The notes under the pieces are model-generated. The model had not been told where the DNA came from, did no database searches, and saw nothing but the letters and a program-made list of their open reading frames with translations. Below are positions 1 through 9,869 of a stretch of DNA of 64,000 nucleotides, piece by piece. Location: NCBI GenBank assembly GCA_963931575.1, contig OZ007029.1:868001-932000 (forward strand), written 5' to 3'. The DNA is from Gastranaerophilus sp944325835. Its GTDB lineage: Bacteria; Cyanobacteriota; Vampirovibrionia; Gastranaerophilales; Gastranaerophilaceae. How positions within the stretch are numbered: position 1 is the first letter of the stretch; each line of letters opens with the position of its first letter. The position numbers were made by a program, and so were the translations under genes.

Positions 1-3000
1 ATCCGCCGATTGTACCGTTAATAGCTTTAGCGCTGAAATCACCGCCCGCTTTAACAATTGTATTTGTTGTACCTGCATTCAGAATGCTTCCGTTATATGA
101 ATATAAGTCAACATTTCTTCCTGCGGTCAGGTTATTTGAATTATCAGTTGTTGTAGTACCGATAACAATATTATTATCTTTAGCATCTACAATGATATCA
201 TTAGCAGCTGTCACGTGACCTTTTGCTTGGAAATCTTCTGTACCGAAGCTTTGGACACGAACATCGCCTTTATCTGCGGTAACATTAGCTTCATCACTGA
301 TAATAATGCCTTTACCAATGTTTTGAATACTTACATCACCGGAAGTTACCTGTCCGTCAATTTGGATATCACCAGATCTATTATTGATATAGATAATACC
401 TTCGTTATCAATTGTAGAAGTGTCGGCGATTGTCAAACCGGTTCCGTCATTTGTGATTTCTGCATCTGCACCGCCGATTATATCGCCCGAAACAAGTGTT
501 GCACCTGTTCCGTGGTTTCTGATTACAAGGTTACCGGCATTGTCAATAGTACCACTCATTGTAAGATCTGTACCATTTTCACTGTTGATAATGTTAGTTT
601 TAAGCTCATTATCAATCGTACCGCTAACTGTTAATGCACCTGTACCATTATTTGTAACTATCAGGTTGCCTTCATTATCAACATCACCGGTTAGTGACAG
701 GTCAGTTCCTTCATTTGTAATTGTGGTGTTGCCACCATTTATAATATCAGCACCTACAGCCAATGCGCCGGTTCCGTTATTTGTAATTTGTAATGAGGTT
801 GCGTTGGTGATTGTACCATTTACTGTTGCATTTCCAGCATTTTCGCTATTAACAATGTTAGTCCAATCTTTATTGTCAATTGCACCGGACATTGTTAAGT
901 CACCTGCATTATTCGTGATTTTTAAACCACCCTGGTTAGTAATATTGCTTGCTTCAGTGAATGTCAATCCGTCCGCACCGTTATTAGTAACCATCATATT
1001 GCCTGAATTATTAATAACACCAGCCATTGTTAAGCCTGAACCGTTATTTTCAAATTCAGAGTTGCCGCCGTTAGTAATTTCGCCGTCAACAAGCATAGCA
1101 CCTGTTCCGTTATTTCTTACCAACAGAGCATCAGCATTATTGATTACACCGTTAAGTGTCATATTTTTAGCAGTTTCGGAGTTAATAATATTGGTAATAG
1201 CATCGTTATCAACTGTACCATTCATTAATAATGAACCTGTACCGTTATTTGTGATAATCAAATTACCGGTATTATCAATTGTACCGCCAACAGTTAAATC
1301 AGTTCCGGCATTTGTGATTTCTGTATTGGCACCGTTAGTGATATCTGCACCAACATTCAATGCACCTTTACCGTCATTAATTATGTGTAAAGAATTTGTA
1401 TTATTTATTGTGCCATTTACTGTTGCGTTATTTCCGCTGTTCAAAATTTGTGTTTGAACTCCGGTATTGGTTAACGCGCCGGCTAAAGACATATCTCCAG
1501 CATTATTATCTAATACTAACATGCCGTTTGCAGAAATGCTGCTGTCCTCGGTCGTTGTGAAACCGCCTGTACCATTATTCGTGATTTCTAAGTTATTAGA
1601 GTCGTTAATTGTTCCCGAGATGTTTAGTGCTGAACCGTTATTTATAATTTCAGCATCCGCACCGTTGGTTATCGCACCACTTACATCCAATGCTCCGGTT
1701 CCATTATTTTGAACCAATAAATCACCGGTATTATTCAATGTACCACTTATGCTCAATGCTTCGCCGGCATTTGTGATTTCTGCATCGCCACCGTTGAGTA
1801 CTTCACCAGTTAGTGACAAATCGCCGTTGCCTTCATTTCTTACTACTAAGTTACCGGCATTATCTAACTTACCGCCTAAAGTCAAATCTGTTGCTGTTTC
1901 GCCGTTAATAATATTAGTTATGCCTTCATTGTCCACAGTTGAAGTCATTGTTAATGCGCCGGTTCCGTTATTCGTTACTATAAGGTTGCCTTCATTATCC
2001 AGACTTCCACCAACTGATAAATCGGTTCCTGAATTTGTAATAGTTGTATTATCACCGTTTACAATATCCGCACCAACAGATAAGAAACCTATTCCATCAT
2101 TGATGATATGTAATGAATTTGCATTATTAATTGTACCATTTACGGTTGCGTTGTTACCGCTGTTCAATATCTGAGTTTGAACTCCGGTATTGGTTAACGC
2201 GCCGGCTAAAGACATATCACCGGCATTATTATCTAATACTAACATGCCATTTGCAGATATATCGCTTGTGTCGGTTGTTGTTAAACCTCCTTCACCATTA
2301 TTCGTTACTTGAAGGTTATTTCCATTGGCTATCACGCCAGATATGCTCAACGCACTGCCGTTATTCGTTACTTCTGCATCTTTTCCGTTCGTTACGCTGC
2401 CAGAGATATCTAACACGCCGGCGCCGTTATTTTCTACTAGCAAGTCACCACTATTATTCAACGTGCCGCCTATAGACAAGTCCTTACCAGCATTCGTTAT
2501 CTCTGCGTCACCACCATTGATTACGTCACCCGTTAATGACAGGTCGCCGCTGCCGGCATTTCTTACCACTAAATTGCCCGCATTATCTAATCTGCCGCCA
2601 ACAGTCAATTCTGTTCCGTTGGCACTATTAATTATGTTCGTTATCCCTTCATTATCTACGGTTGAAGTCATTGTTAATGCGCCGATGCCATTATTACTTA
2701 CAAGCAGGTTACCTGCATTATCTATACTGCCGCTAACGCTCAAGTCAGTTGCGGTTTCACCATTCGTTATCGTGGTATCGCCACCGTTTGTTATGCCAGC
2801 ACCTACACTTAATGCGCCTGTGCCGTCATTGATTATATGTAACGAATCTGCATTCGTTATCGTGCCATTTACGGTCGCATTATTCCCGCTGTTCAGAATT
2901 TGCGTTTGTGTTCCGTCGTTTGACAACAAGCCGCCAAGGTTCATATCACCTTTCGTATTGTTTACTATCAAAAGACCATTACTATTTCTTATTTCACTCT

Positions 3001-6000
3001 TTTCTGTTGTCGTTAAACCGCCCAAACCGTTATTCGTGATTTGTAAGTTATTCGCATTCGCTATTACGCCCGAAATATTCAACGCATTTCCGTTATTCGT
3101 TAGTTCGGCTTCTCCATTATTCGTTATTGTGCCGCTTACGTCTAAATCGCCACGGCCATTATTTTCTACAAGCAAGTCGCCTGTATTATTTATTGTACCG
3201 CTTATAGACAAGTCGTTACCAGCATTCGTTATTTCACTATTTGCTCCGCTTATTACGTCACCGGTTACGGACAGGTTGCCTGTTCCGTTATTTCTTACTA
3301 CTAAATCTTTCGCGGTATTTAATGTACCACCTAACGTTAAATCTGTTCCGGTTGCACCGTTAATAATGTTCGTTATTCCTTCATTATCTACTGTTCCGGA
3401 CATATTAAGTGCTCCGCTGCCGTTATTACTTACAAGCAGGTTGCCTTCATTATCTATTGTGCCAGATACGCTCAAATCTGTTCCCGCATTCGTTATCTCG
3501 GTTTGACCGCCATTCGTTATGTCGGCACCTACGCTTAATGCGCCGGTTCCGTCATTTTCTATATGTAACGAATCTTTATTATTTATTGTGCCGTTTACGG
3601 TTGCATTATTTCCGCTGTTCAATATCTGAGTTTGAACTCCGGTATTGGTTAACGCGCCGGCTAACAACATATCTCCGGCATTATTATCTAATACTAACAT
3701 GCCATTTGCAGAAATGTTGCTGTCTTCAGTCGTTGTAAAACCGCCTTCGCCATTATTTGTGATTGCTAAATTTTGTGAATCATTAATTGTTCCGGAGATA
3801 TTTAATGCTGTACCGTTATTCGTAATTTCTGCATCTAAGCCGTTCGTTACGCTGCCGGATATATCCAACGCACCTGTACCGTTGTTTTGAACCAGAAGGT
3901 CGCCACTATTATCCAGTGTGCCGCTTATGCTTAATGCTTTTCCAGCATTCGTTATCTCGGTTTGACCGCCGTTAATTACGTCACCGGTTAGTGACAGGTC
4001 GCCCGTTCCGTTATTTCTTACTACCAGATTTTCGGTATTATTTAACTTGCCACCCAACGTTAAGTCGGTTGCGGTTTCGCCATTTTGAATATCGGTTGAG
4101 CCGCCATTCGTTATATCGCCGCTTAACGTCAACGAGCCGCTTCCGTTATTAGTTACCTTTAACGTGTCACCGTTTTTAATTACGCCGGATAATAATGCAT
4201 CCGTTCCTTCATTCGTTACGGTTATATCACCATTATTATTCGTTATGTCGCCGTCTACGGTCATTGTTGTGCCGCTATTGCTCAATAAGATATTTCTATC
4301 ATTTTCTATTGTGCTATCGACAAGCATTGTGCCGCTGCCAGCATTCTCTATTCTTAAGTCGTTTCCGTTATCTATTGTTCCTGTTACGCTTAAGTTCGTT
4401 CCTTCATTTCTTATTTGGACATTATTGCCATTCGTTATTCCGGCACCTACGCTCAAGGAGCCTTTGCCTTCATTCAATATTGCCAAATCTTTTGTATTAT
4501 TTATTGTGCCATTTACGGTCGCGTCTTGACCTTTATTCAAGATTCGGGTCAATATTCCAGTATTCGTTACGCTGCCGTTCATATCCAGGCTGCCGGCATT
4601 ATTCGTTATATACAGCAACCCGCCATTTTCTATACGGCTTTCTTCGGTTGTTGTTAAACCGCCTTCACCATTATTCGTTACTTGAAGGTTATTTCCATTG
4701 GCTATCACGCCAGATATGCTCAACGCACTGCCGTTATTCGTTACTTCTGCATCTTTTCCGTTCGTTACGCTGCCGGAGATATCTAACACGCCGGCGCCGT
4801 TATTTTCTACTAGCAAGTCACCACTATTATTCAACGTGCCGCCTATAGACAAGTCCTTACCAGCATTCGTTATCTCTGCGTCACCACCATTGATTACGTC
4901 ACCCGTTAATGACAGGTCGCCGCTGCCGGCATTTCTTACCACTAAATTGCCCGCATTATCTAATCTGCCGCCAACAGTCAATTCTGTTCCGTTGGCACTA
5001 TTAATTATGTTCGTTATCCCTTCATTATCTACGCTTGAAGTCATTGTTAATGCGCCGATGCCATTATTACTTACAAGCAGGTTACCTGCATTATCTATAC
5101 TGCCGCTAACGCTCAAGTCAGTTGCGGTTTCACCATTCGTTATCGTGGTATCGCCACCGTTTGTTATGCCAGCACCTACACTTAATGCGCCTGTGCCGTC
5201 ATTGATTATATGTAACGAATCTGCATTCGTTATCGTGCCATTTACGGTCGCATTATTTCCGCTGTTCAGAATTTGCGTTTGTGTTCCGTCGTTTGACAAC
5301 AAGCCGCCAAGGTTCATATCACCTTTCGTATTGTTTACTATCAAAAGACCATTACTATTTCTTATTTCACTCTTTTCTGTTGTCGTTAAACCGCCCAAAC
5401 CGTTATTCGTGATTTGTAAGTTATTCGCATTCGCTATTACGCCCGAAATATTCAACGCATTTCCGTTATTCGTTAGTTCGGCTTCTCCATTATTCGTTAT
5501 TGTGCCGCTTACGTCTAAATCGCCACGGCCATTATTTTCTACAAGCAAGTCGCCTGTATTATTTATTGTACCGCTTATAGACAAGTCGTTACCAGCATTC
5601 GTTATTTCACTATTTGCTCCGCTTATTACGTCACCGGTTACGGACAGGTTGCCTGTTCCGTTATTTCTTACTACTAAATCTTTCGCGGTATTTAATGTAC
5701 CACCTAACGTTAAATCTGTTCCGGTTGCACCGTTAATAATGTTCGTTATTCCTTCATTATCTACTGTTCCGGACATATTAAGTGCTCCGCTGCCGTTATT
5801 ACTTACAAGCAGGTTGCCTTCATTATCTATTGTGCCAGATACGCTCAAATCTGTTCCCGCATTCGTTATCTCGGTTTGACCGCCATTCGTTATGTCGGCA
5901 CCTACGCTTAATGCGCCGGTTCCGTCATTTTCTATATGTAACGAATCTTTATTATTTATTGTGCCGTTTACGGTTGCATTATTTCCGCTGTTCAATATCT

Positions 6001-9000
6001 GAGTTTGAACTCCGGTATTGGTTAACGCGCCGGCTAACAACATATCTCCGGCATTATTATCTAATACTAACATGCCATTTGCAGAAATGTTGCTGTCTTC
6101 AGTCGTTGTAAAACCGCCTTCGCCATTATTTGTGATTGCTAAATTTTGTGAATCATTAATTGTTCCGGAGATATTTAATGCTGTACCGTTATTCGTAATT
6201 TCTGCATCTAAGCCGTTCGTTACGCTGCCGGATATATCCAACGCACCTGTACCGTTGTTTTGAACCAGAAGGTCGCCACTATTATCCAGTGTGCCGCTTA
6301 TGCTTAATGCTTTTCCAGCATTCGTTATCTCGGTTTGACCGCCGTTAATTACGTCACCGGTTAGTGACAGGTCGCCCGTTCCGTTATTTCTTACTACCAG
6401 ATTTTCGGTATTATTTAACTTGCCACCCAACGTTAAGTCGGTTGCGGTTTCGCCATTTTGAATATCGGTTGAGCCGCCATTCGTTATATCGCCGCTTAAC
6501 GTCAACGAGCCGCTTCCGTTATTAGTTACCTTTAACGTGTCACCGTTTTTAATTACGCCGGATAATAATGCATCCGTTCCTTCATTCGTTACGGTTATAT
6601 CACCATTATTATTCGTTATGTCGCCGTCTACGGTCATTGTTGTGCCGCTATTGCTCAATAAGATATTTCTATCATTTTCTATTGTGCTATCGACAAGCAT
6701 TGTGCCGCTGCCAGCATTCTCTATTCTTAAGTCGTTTCCGTTATCTATTGTTCCTGTTACGCTTAAGTTCGTTCCTTCATTTCTTATTTGGACATTATTG
6801 CCATTCGTTATTCCGGCACCTACGCTCAAGGAGCCTTTGCCTTCATTCAATATTGCCAAATCTTTTGTATTATTTATTGTGCCATTTACGGTCGCGTCTT
6901 GACCTTTATTCAAGATTCGGGTCAATATTCCAGTATTCGTTACGCTGCCGTTCATATCCAGGCTGCCGGCATTATTCGTTATATACAGCAACCCGCCATT
7001 TTCTATACGGCTTTCTTCGGTTGTTGTTAAACCGCCTTCACCATTATTCGTTACTTGAAGGTTATTTCCATTGTCTATCACGCCAGATATGCTCAACGCA
7101 CTGCCGTTATTCGTTACTTCTGCATCTTTTCCGTTCGTTACGCTGCCGGAGATATCTAACACGCCGGCGCCGTTATTTTCTACTAGCAAGTCACCACTAT
7201 TATTCAACGTGCCGCCTATAGACAAGTCCTTACCAGCATTCGTTATCTCTGCGTCACCACCATTGATTACGTCACCCGTTAATGACAGGTCGCCGCTGCC
7301 GGCATTTCTTACCACTAAATTGCCCGCATTATCTAATCTGCCGCCAACAGTCAATTCTGTTCCGTTGGCACTATTAATTATGTTCGTTATCCCTTCATTA
7401 TCTACGCTTGAAGTCATTGTTAATGCGCCGATGCCATTATTACTTACTATTAGGTTGCCGCCGTTTTCTATTACTCCGCCAACGGAAAGATTTACGCCTT
7501 CATTAGTAATAGTAGTATTTTTAGTATTATCAATATCGGCATTTACAACCAGGTCAGCATTTTTATTATAAATTACAGCATTACCGCCGTTAGTAATATC
7601 AGCAGTAACGTTCATGCCTTGGGAACCTGTATTTTTAATTTCTAAATACTGATCATTATTAATCGTTCCACCAATATTAGCAGAAGTTCCGGAATTTGCA
7701 ATCATAGCTTCTGTACCTTTATTGGTAACAGTACCAGCCATATTTAAAATTCCGGCAGTATTTTTAATATATAAATTACCGTCATTAGTAATTGAGCTTC
7801 CGGCTTCAAAATTCATACCATTTTTTGCATTGTTGGTAATAAATAAATTATTGCCGTTTGTAATTGAACCGGTTTGGGTATATTTATCACCGTTATTAGT
7901 AATAGTTGCATCATTACCATTTTTAACAGTACCGGAAATCAATAACGCACCGGTTCCGTCATTTTTGATAAATAAATTTTTAGCGTTATCAATTACGCCT
8001 GAGATAGTAGCTGTAGTACCGCCAGCGTTATTGTTTATTTGTAAACGGGAACCGTTATTATCAATGTTACCGCCAACATTCAATGCTCCGGCATTATTTT
8101 CAATATCAAACATACCGCCGTTGGTTATATCAGCAGTATTTGCGATTGTTAAACCATTTGAACCGTTAGTATGGGTAACATTCAAATAACCGTCATTATC
8201 AATTGTACCTGAAACCTTCAGTCCGCTGCCGCTATTTGAAATATAAGTATCTCCGCCGTTATCAATTGTGCCACCGACATTCAAACTGCCAGAGCCGGTA
8301 TTATGAATTGATAATCTTTCAGAGTTATTAATCGTACCGGATAAGTTTGCAGAGGTACCGCTGTTTTTAATTTCAGTAACAGAACCGGTGTTTGTAATAT
8401 TACCGGCAATATTCAAAATACCTTTCTGGTTATCAACTTTAATAAATCCGTTTGCATTGTCAATATCCGCGTTAGAAGTGATTTCCATACCGCCATTGCC
8501 AGTATTTCTGAGAGTTAAGTCGTTTCCGTTATCAATTCTGCCGCTAACTTTCATATTGGAGCCATTGTTGGTAAGAATAGTGTTGTTGCCGTTATAAATA
8601 TTGCCGGAAACCAATAAAGCTCCTGTTCCAGAATTTGTAATAGTCAAATCAGTAGCGTTATCAATGTCACCAGAAACTGTTAATGCATCTCCGGTATTAA
8701 CAAGTTGTGTAAATTTACCGTCGTTGATGATATTACCGGAAACTGTTAAATCACCGGCGTTATTAGTCGCAGAAATAGTACCAACATTGTTGTTAATTTC
8801 ACCATTAAGTGACATTCCTTGTGAACCTTCGTTAGTAAGCTTAATAGAACCGGTTCCGTCAGAAACATTTTTCATGACACCGTCAAGTGACATTCCTTCA
8901 TTTGGTCCGTATGAAGTAATAGAAATAACACCATTGTCATTTCTCAAAGAATTACCGGATGCACCAAGCCCGTCGATGTTAACAAGTTGTGAAAAGAGAT

Positions 9001-9664
9001 CTTCGCCCATTGATAAGGAAGTAATTTTACCGTCATGGTCAACACCGGCAATAATACCGCCGCTTTCCAAAAGATTTACGCCCGCTGCATTAATATCAAC
9101 GGTATCCCTAGAAATGACTTTACCGGCAATGGTTACAATGCCGGTTCCTTGTGAATCTGTAAGAGTTCTTAAATCGCTATATAACGTCGGTGTCGATTGG
9201 ATACTGCCTTTAAATTTTTCATAGTCCTCAGTTGTCGGAGTCATAACTTGTAACGAGCCGACATTCAATACGCCGCTGGCACCAACGACCATCCCCTCAG
9301 GCGAGATAAATACCAGACCGCCATTAGAGAATGAACCGTCAGCTTTCAATGTGTTAACGATACCGTTAATATCAATTCTGTTGTTAACCAGGTTAACGAA
9401 TTTAGCTATATCAGCACCGTCATAGTTCATTATAAAATTAGCAATATCGCCTGCATCCAGCTTGAATTGATCATATTTTCTAAAACCTACATCCTTGTTT
9501 ATACCGGTAGGGTCAATGTTAAACACACCATTTTCACCGGTGACATTAGAAATATCACTGGCTGCTAACACTGGTATAAACAACATTTGATGAGTGAGAA
9601 ACGACGCAATTACAACTGCTGAAAACAATTTTCTCGCTTGTCTGCACTTCTTCGTAATGTTCAT
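1..9664 (-). CDS. Giant LktA-family filamentous adhesin, N-terminal part (3' end outside the window)
   Basis: The minus-strand frame is open from the ATG at 9664 to the window edge (3221 codons, no stop), so only the N-terminal part is present. A signal peptide of about 34 residues ends at VLA-AS. It is followed by a TPS/haemagglutinin-like segment (NGVFNIDPTGIN, VNLVNNRIDINGIVN, GGLVFISPEGMVVGASGVLN) of the kind annotated as leukotoxin LktA family filamentous adhesin. The rest is made of repeats of about 20 residues, roughly S-G-x-I-x-N-x-x-x-L-x-I-x-N-x-G, as expected for a right-handed parallel beta-helix. An AGGAA-type SD lies about 7 nt before the ATG. The protein is probably exported and surface-exposed or secreted. 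No partner transporter is visible, and any anchor would be in the missing C-terminus. The many plus-strand ORFs here are antisense shadows. Export and fold are confident; ligand is unknown. Confidence 0.88.
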   Translation of the reverse strand, partial: MNITKKCRQARKLFSAVVIASFLTHQMLFIPVLAASDISNVTGENGVFNIDPTGINKDVGFRKYDQFKLDAGDIANFIMNYDGADIAKFVNLVNNRIDINGIVNTLKADGSFSNGGLVFISPEGMVVGASGVLNVGSLQVMTPTTEDYEKFKGSIQSTPTLYSDLRTLTDSQGTGIVTIAGKVISRDTVDINAAGVNLLESGGIIAGVDHDGKITSLSMGEDLFSQLVNIDGLGASGNSLRNDNGVISITSYGPNEGMSLDGVMKNVSDGTGSIKLTNEGSQGMSLNGEINNNVGTISATNNAGDLTVSGNIINDGKFTQLVNTGDALTVSGDIDNATDLTITNSGTGALLVSGNIYNGNNTILTNNGSNMKVSGRIDNGNDLTLRNTGNGGMEITSNADIDNANGFIKVDNQKGILNIAGNITNTGSVTEIKNSGTSANLSGTINNSERLSIHNTGSGSLNVGGTIDNGGDTYISNSGSGLKVSGTIDNDGYLNVTHTNGSNGLTIANTADITNGGMFDIENNAGALNVGGNIDNNGSRLQINNNAGGTTATISGVIDNAKNLFIKNDGTGALLISGTVKNGNDATITNNGDKYTQTGSITNGNNLFITNNAKNGMNFEAGSSITNDGNLYIKNTAGILNMAGTVTNKGTEAMIANSGTSANIGGTINNDQYLEIKNTGSQGMNVTADITNGGNAVIYNKNADLVVNADIDNTKNTTITNEGVNLSVGGVIENGGNLIVSNNGIGALTMTSSVDNEGITNIINSANGTELTVGGRLDNAGNLVVRNAGSGDLSLTGDVINGGDAEITNAGKDLSIGGTLNNSGDLLVENNGAGVLDISGSVTNGKDAEVTNNGSALSISGVIDNGNNLQVTNNGEGGLTTTEESRIENGGLLYITNNAGSLDMNGSVTNTGILTRILNKGQDATVNGTINNTKDLAILNEGKGSLSVGAGITNGNNVQIRNEGTNLSVTGTIDNGNDLRIENAGSGTMLVDSTIENDRNILLSNSGTTMTVDGDITNNNGDITVTNEGTDALLSGVIKNGDTLKVTNNGSGSLTLSGDITNGGSTDIQNGETATDLTLGGKLNNTENLVVRNNGTGDLSLTGDVINGGQTEITNAGKALSISGTLDNSGDLLVQNNGTGALDISGSVTNGLDAEITNNGTALNISGTINDSQNLAITNNGEGGFTTTEDSNISANGMLVLDNNAGDMLLAGALTNTGVQTQILNSGNNATVNGTINNKDSLHIENDGTGALSVGADITNGGQTEITNAGTDLSVSGTIDNEGNLLVSNNGSGALNMSGTVDNEGITNIINGATGTDLTLGGTLNTAKDLVVRNNGTGNLSVTGDVISGANSEITNAGNDLSISGTINNTGDLLVENNGRGDLDVSGTITNNGEAELTNNGNALNISGVIANANNLQITNNGLGGLTTTEKSEIRNSNGLLIVNNTKGDMNLGGLLSNDGTQTQILNSGNNATVNGTITNADSLHIINDGTGALSVGAGITNGGDTTITNGETATDLSVSGSIDNAGNLLVSNNGIGALTMTSSVDNEGITNIINSANGTELTVGGRLDNAGNLVVRNAGSGDLSLTGDVINGGDAEITNAGKDLSIGGTLNNSGDLLVENNGAGVLDISGSVTNGKDAEVTNNGSALSISGVIANGNNLQVTNNGEGGLTTTEESRIENGGLLYITNNAGSLDMNGSVTNTGILTRILNKGQDATVNGTINNTKDLAILNEGKGSLSVGAGITNGNNVQIRNEGTNLSVTGTIDNGNDLRIENAGSGTMLVDSTIENDRNILLSNSGTTMTVDGDITNNNGDITVTNEGTDALLSGVIKNGDTLKVTNNGSGSLTLSGDITNGGSTDIQNGETATDLTLGGKLNNTENLVVRNNGTGDLSLTGDVINGGQTEITNAGKALSISGTLDNSGDLLVQNNGTGALDISGSVTNGLDAEITNNGTALNISGTINDSQNLAITNNGEGGFTTTEDSNISANGMLVLDNNAGDMLLAGALTNTGVQTQILNSGNNATVNGTINNKDSLHIENDGTGALSVGADITNGGQTEITNAGTDLSVSGTIDNEGNLLVSNNGSGALNMSGTVDNEGITNIINGATGTDLTLGGTLNTAKDLVVRNNGTGNLSVTGDVISGANSEITNAGNDLSISGTINNTGDLLVENNGRGDLDVSGTITNNGEAELTNNGNALNISGVIANANNLQITNNGLGGLTTTEKSEIRNSNGLLIVNNTKGDMNLGGLLSNDGTQTQILNSGNNATVNGTITNADSLHIINDGTGALSVGAGITNGGDTTITNGETATDLSVSGSIDNAGNLLVSNNGIGALTMTSTVDNEGITNIINSANGTELTVGGRLDNAGNLVVRNAGSGDLSLTGDVINGGDAEITNAGKDLSIGGTLNNSGDLLVENNGAGVLDISGSVTNGKDAEVTNNGSALSISGVIANGNNLQVTNNGEGGLTTTDTSDISANGMLVLDNNAGDMSLAGALTNTGVQTQILNSGNNATVNGTINNANSLHIINDGIGFLSVGADIVNGDNTTITNSGTDLSVGGSLDNEGNLIVTNNGTGALTMTSTVDNEGITNIINGETATDLTLGGKLDNAGNLVVRNEGNGDLSLTGEVLNGGDAEITNAGEALSISGTLNNTGDLLVQNNGTGALDVSGAITNGADAEIINNGSALNISGTINDSNNLEITNNGTGGFTTTEDSSISANGMLVLDNNAGDMSLAGALTNTGVQTQILNSGNNATVNGTINNTNSLHIINDGKGALNVGADITNGANTEITNAGTDLTVGGTIDNTGNLIITNNGTGSLLMNGTVDNDAITNIINSETAKNMTLNGVINNADALLVRNNGTGAMLVDGEITNGGNSEFENNGSGLTMAGVINNSGNMMVTNNGADGLTFTEASNITNQGGLKITNNAGDLTMSGAIDNKDWTNIVNSENAGNATVNGTITNATSLQITNNGTGALAVGADIINGGNTTITNEGTDLSLTGDVDNEGNLIVTNNGTGALTVSGTIDNELKTNIINSENGTDLTMSGTIDNAGNLVIRNHGTGATLVSGDIIGGADAEITNDGTGLTIADTSTIDNEGIIYINNRSGDIQIDGQVTSGDVSIQNIGKGIIISDEANVTADKGDVRVQSFGTEDFQAKGHVTAANDIIVDAKDNNIVIGTTTTDNSNNLTAGRNVDLYSYNGSILNAGTTNTIVKAGGDFSAKAINGTIGG
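2271..7447. repeat. Tandem 2373-bp in-frame repeat, about 2.2 copies, inside the adhesin gene
   Basis: The unit 2271-4643 is repeated almost base for base at 4644-7016, and a third copy begins at 7017 and breaks off near 7447. The unit is 2373 bp, exactly 791 codons, so the reading frame is kept. Only scattered single-base differences are visible between copies (for example near 2288, 2402 and 2657). The unit contains many beta-helix coils, so gain or loss of a copy would lengthen or shorten the adhesin fibre. Such high identity points to recent duplication or gene conversion. Confidence 0.95.
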
Positions 9665-9869
9665 AAGGACTTCCTTTCGACATATATCTCTTTAGTATTG
9701 CAATAATATCACTTCTTTATACTCTTTTCCAGCATTTGTAACGAAATTTAACGATAAATCTCTATACACATGCGCATGGAAATAGCTACTTATTATTTTA
9801 ATAAGTAGTATAAAAGTCGGAAATTGCTAGTAAAACTTTAATTCTTAACAATTCTTATCTTAATAATTC

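Noticed and set aside
2271..7447. CRISPR-like or satellite array
   Set aside because: The periodicity is coding, multiples of three, and translates into beta-helix coils; there are no short identical repeats with unique spacers.
215..9224. Many plus-strand ORFs of up to 393 codons across the first 9 kb
   Set aside because: They are antisense to the adhesin, have biased composition (Pro/Leu/Ser/Val or Arg/Leu/His), no SD, and exist because the opposite strand is a repetitive open frame.
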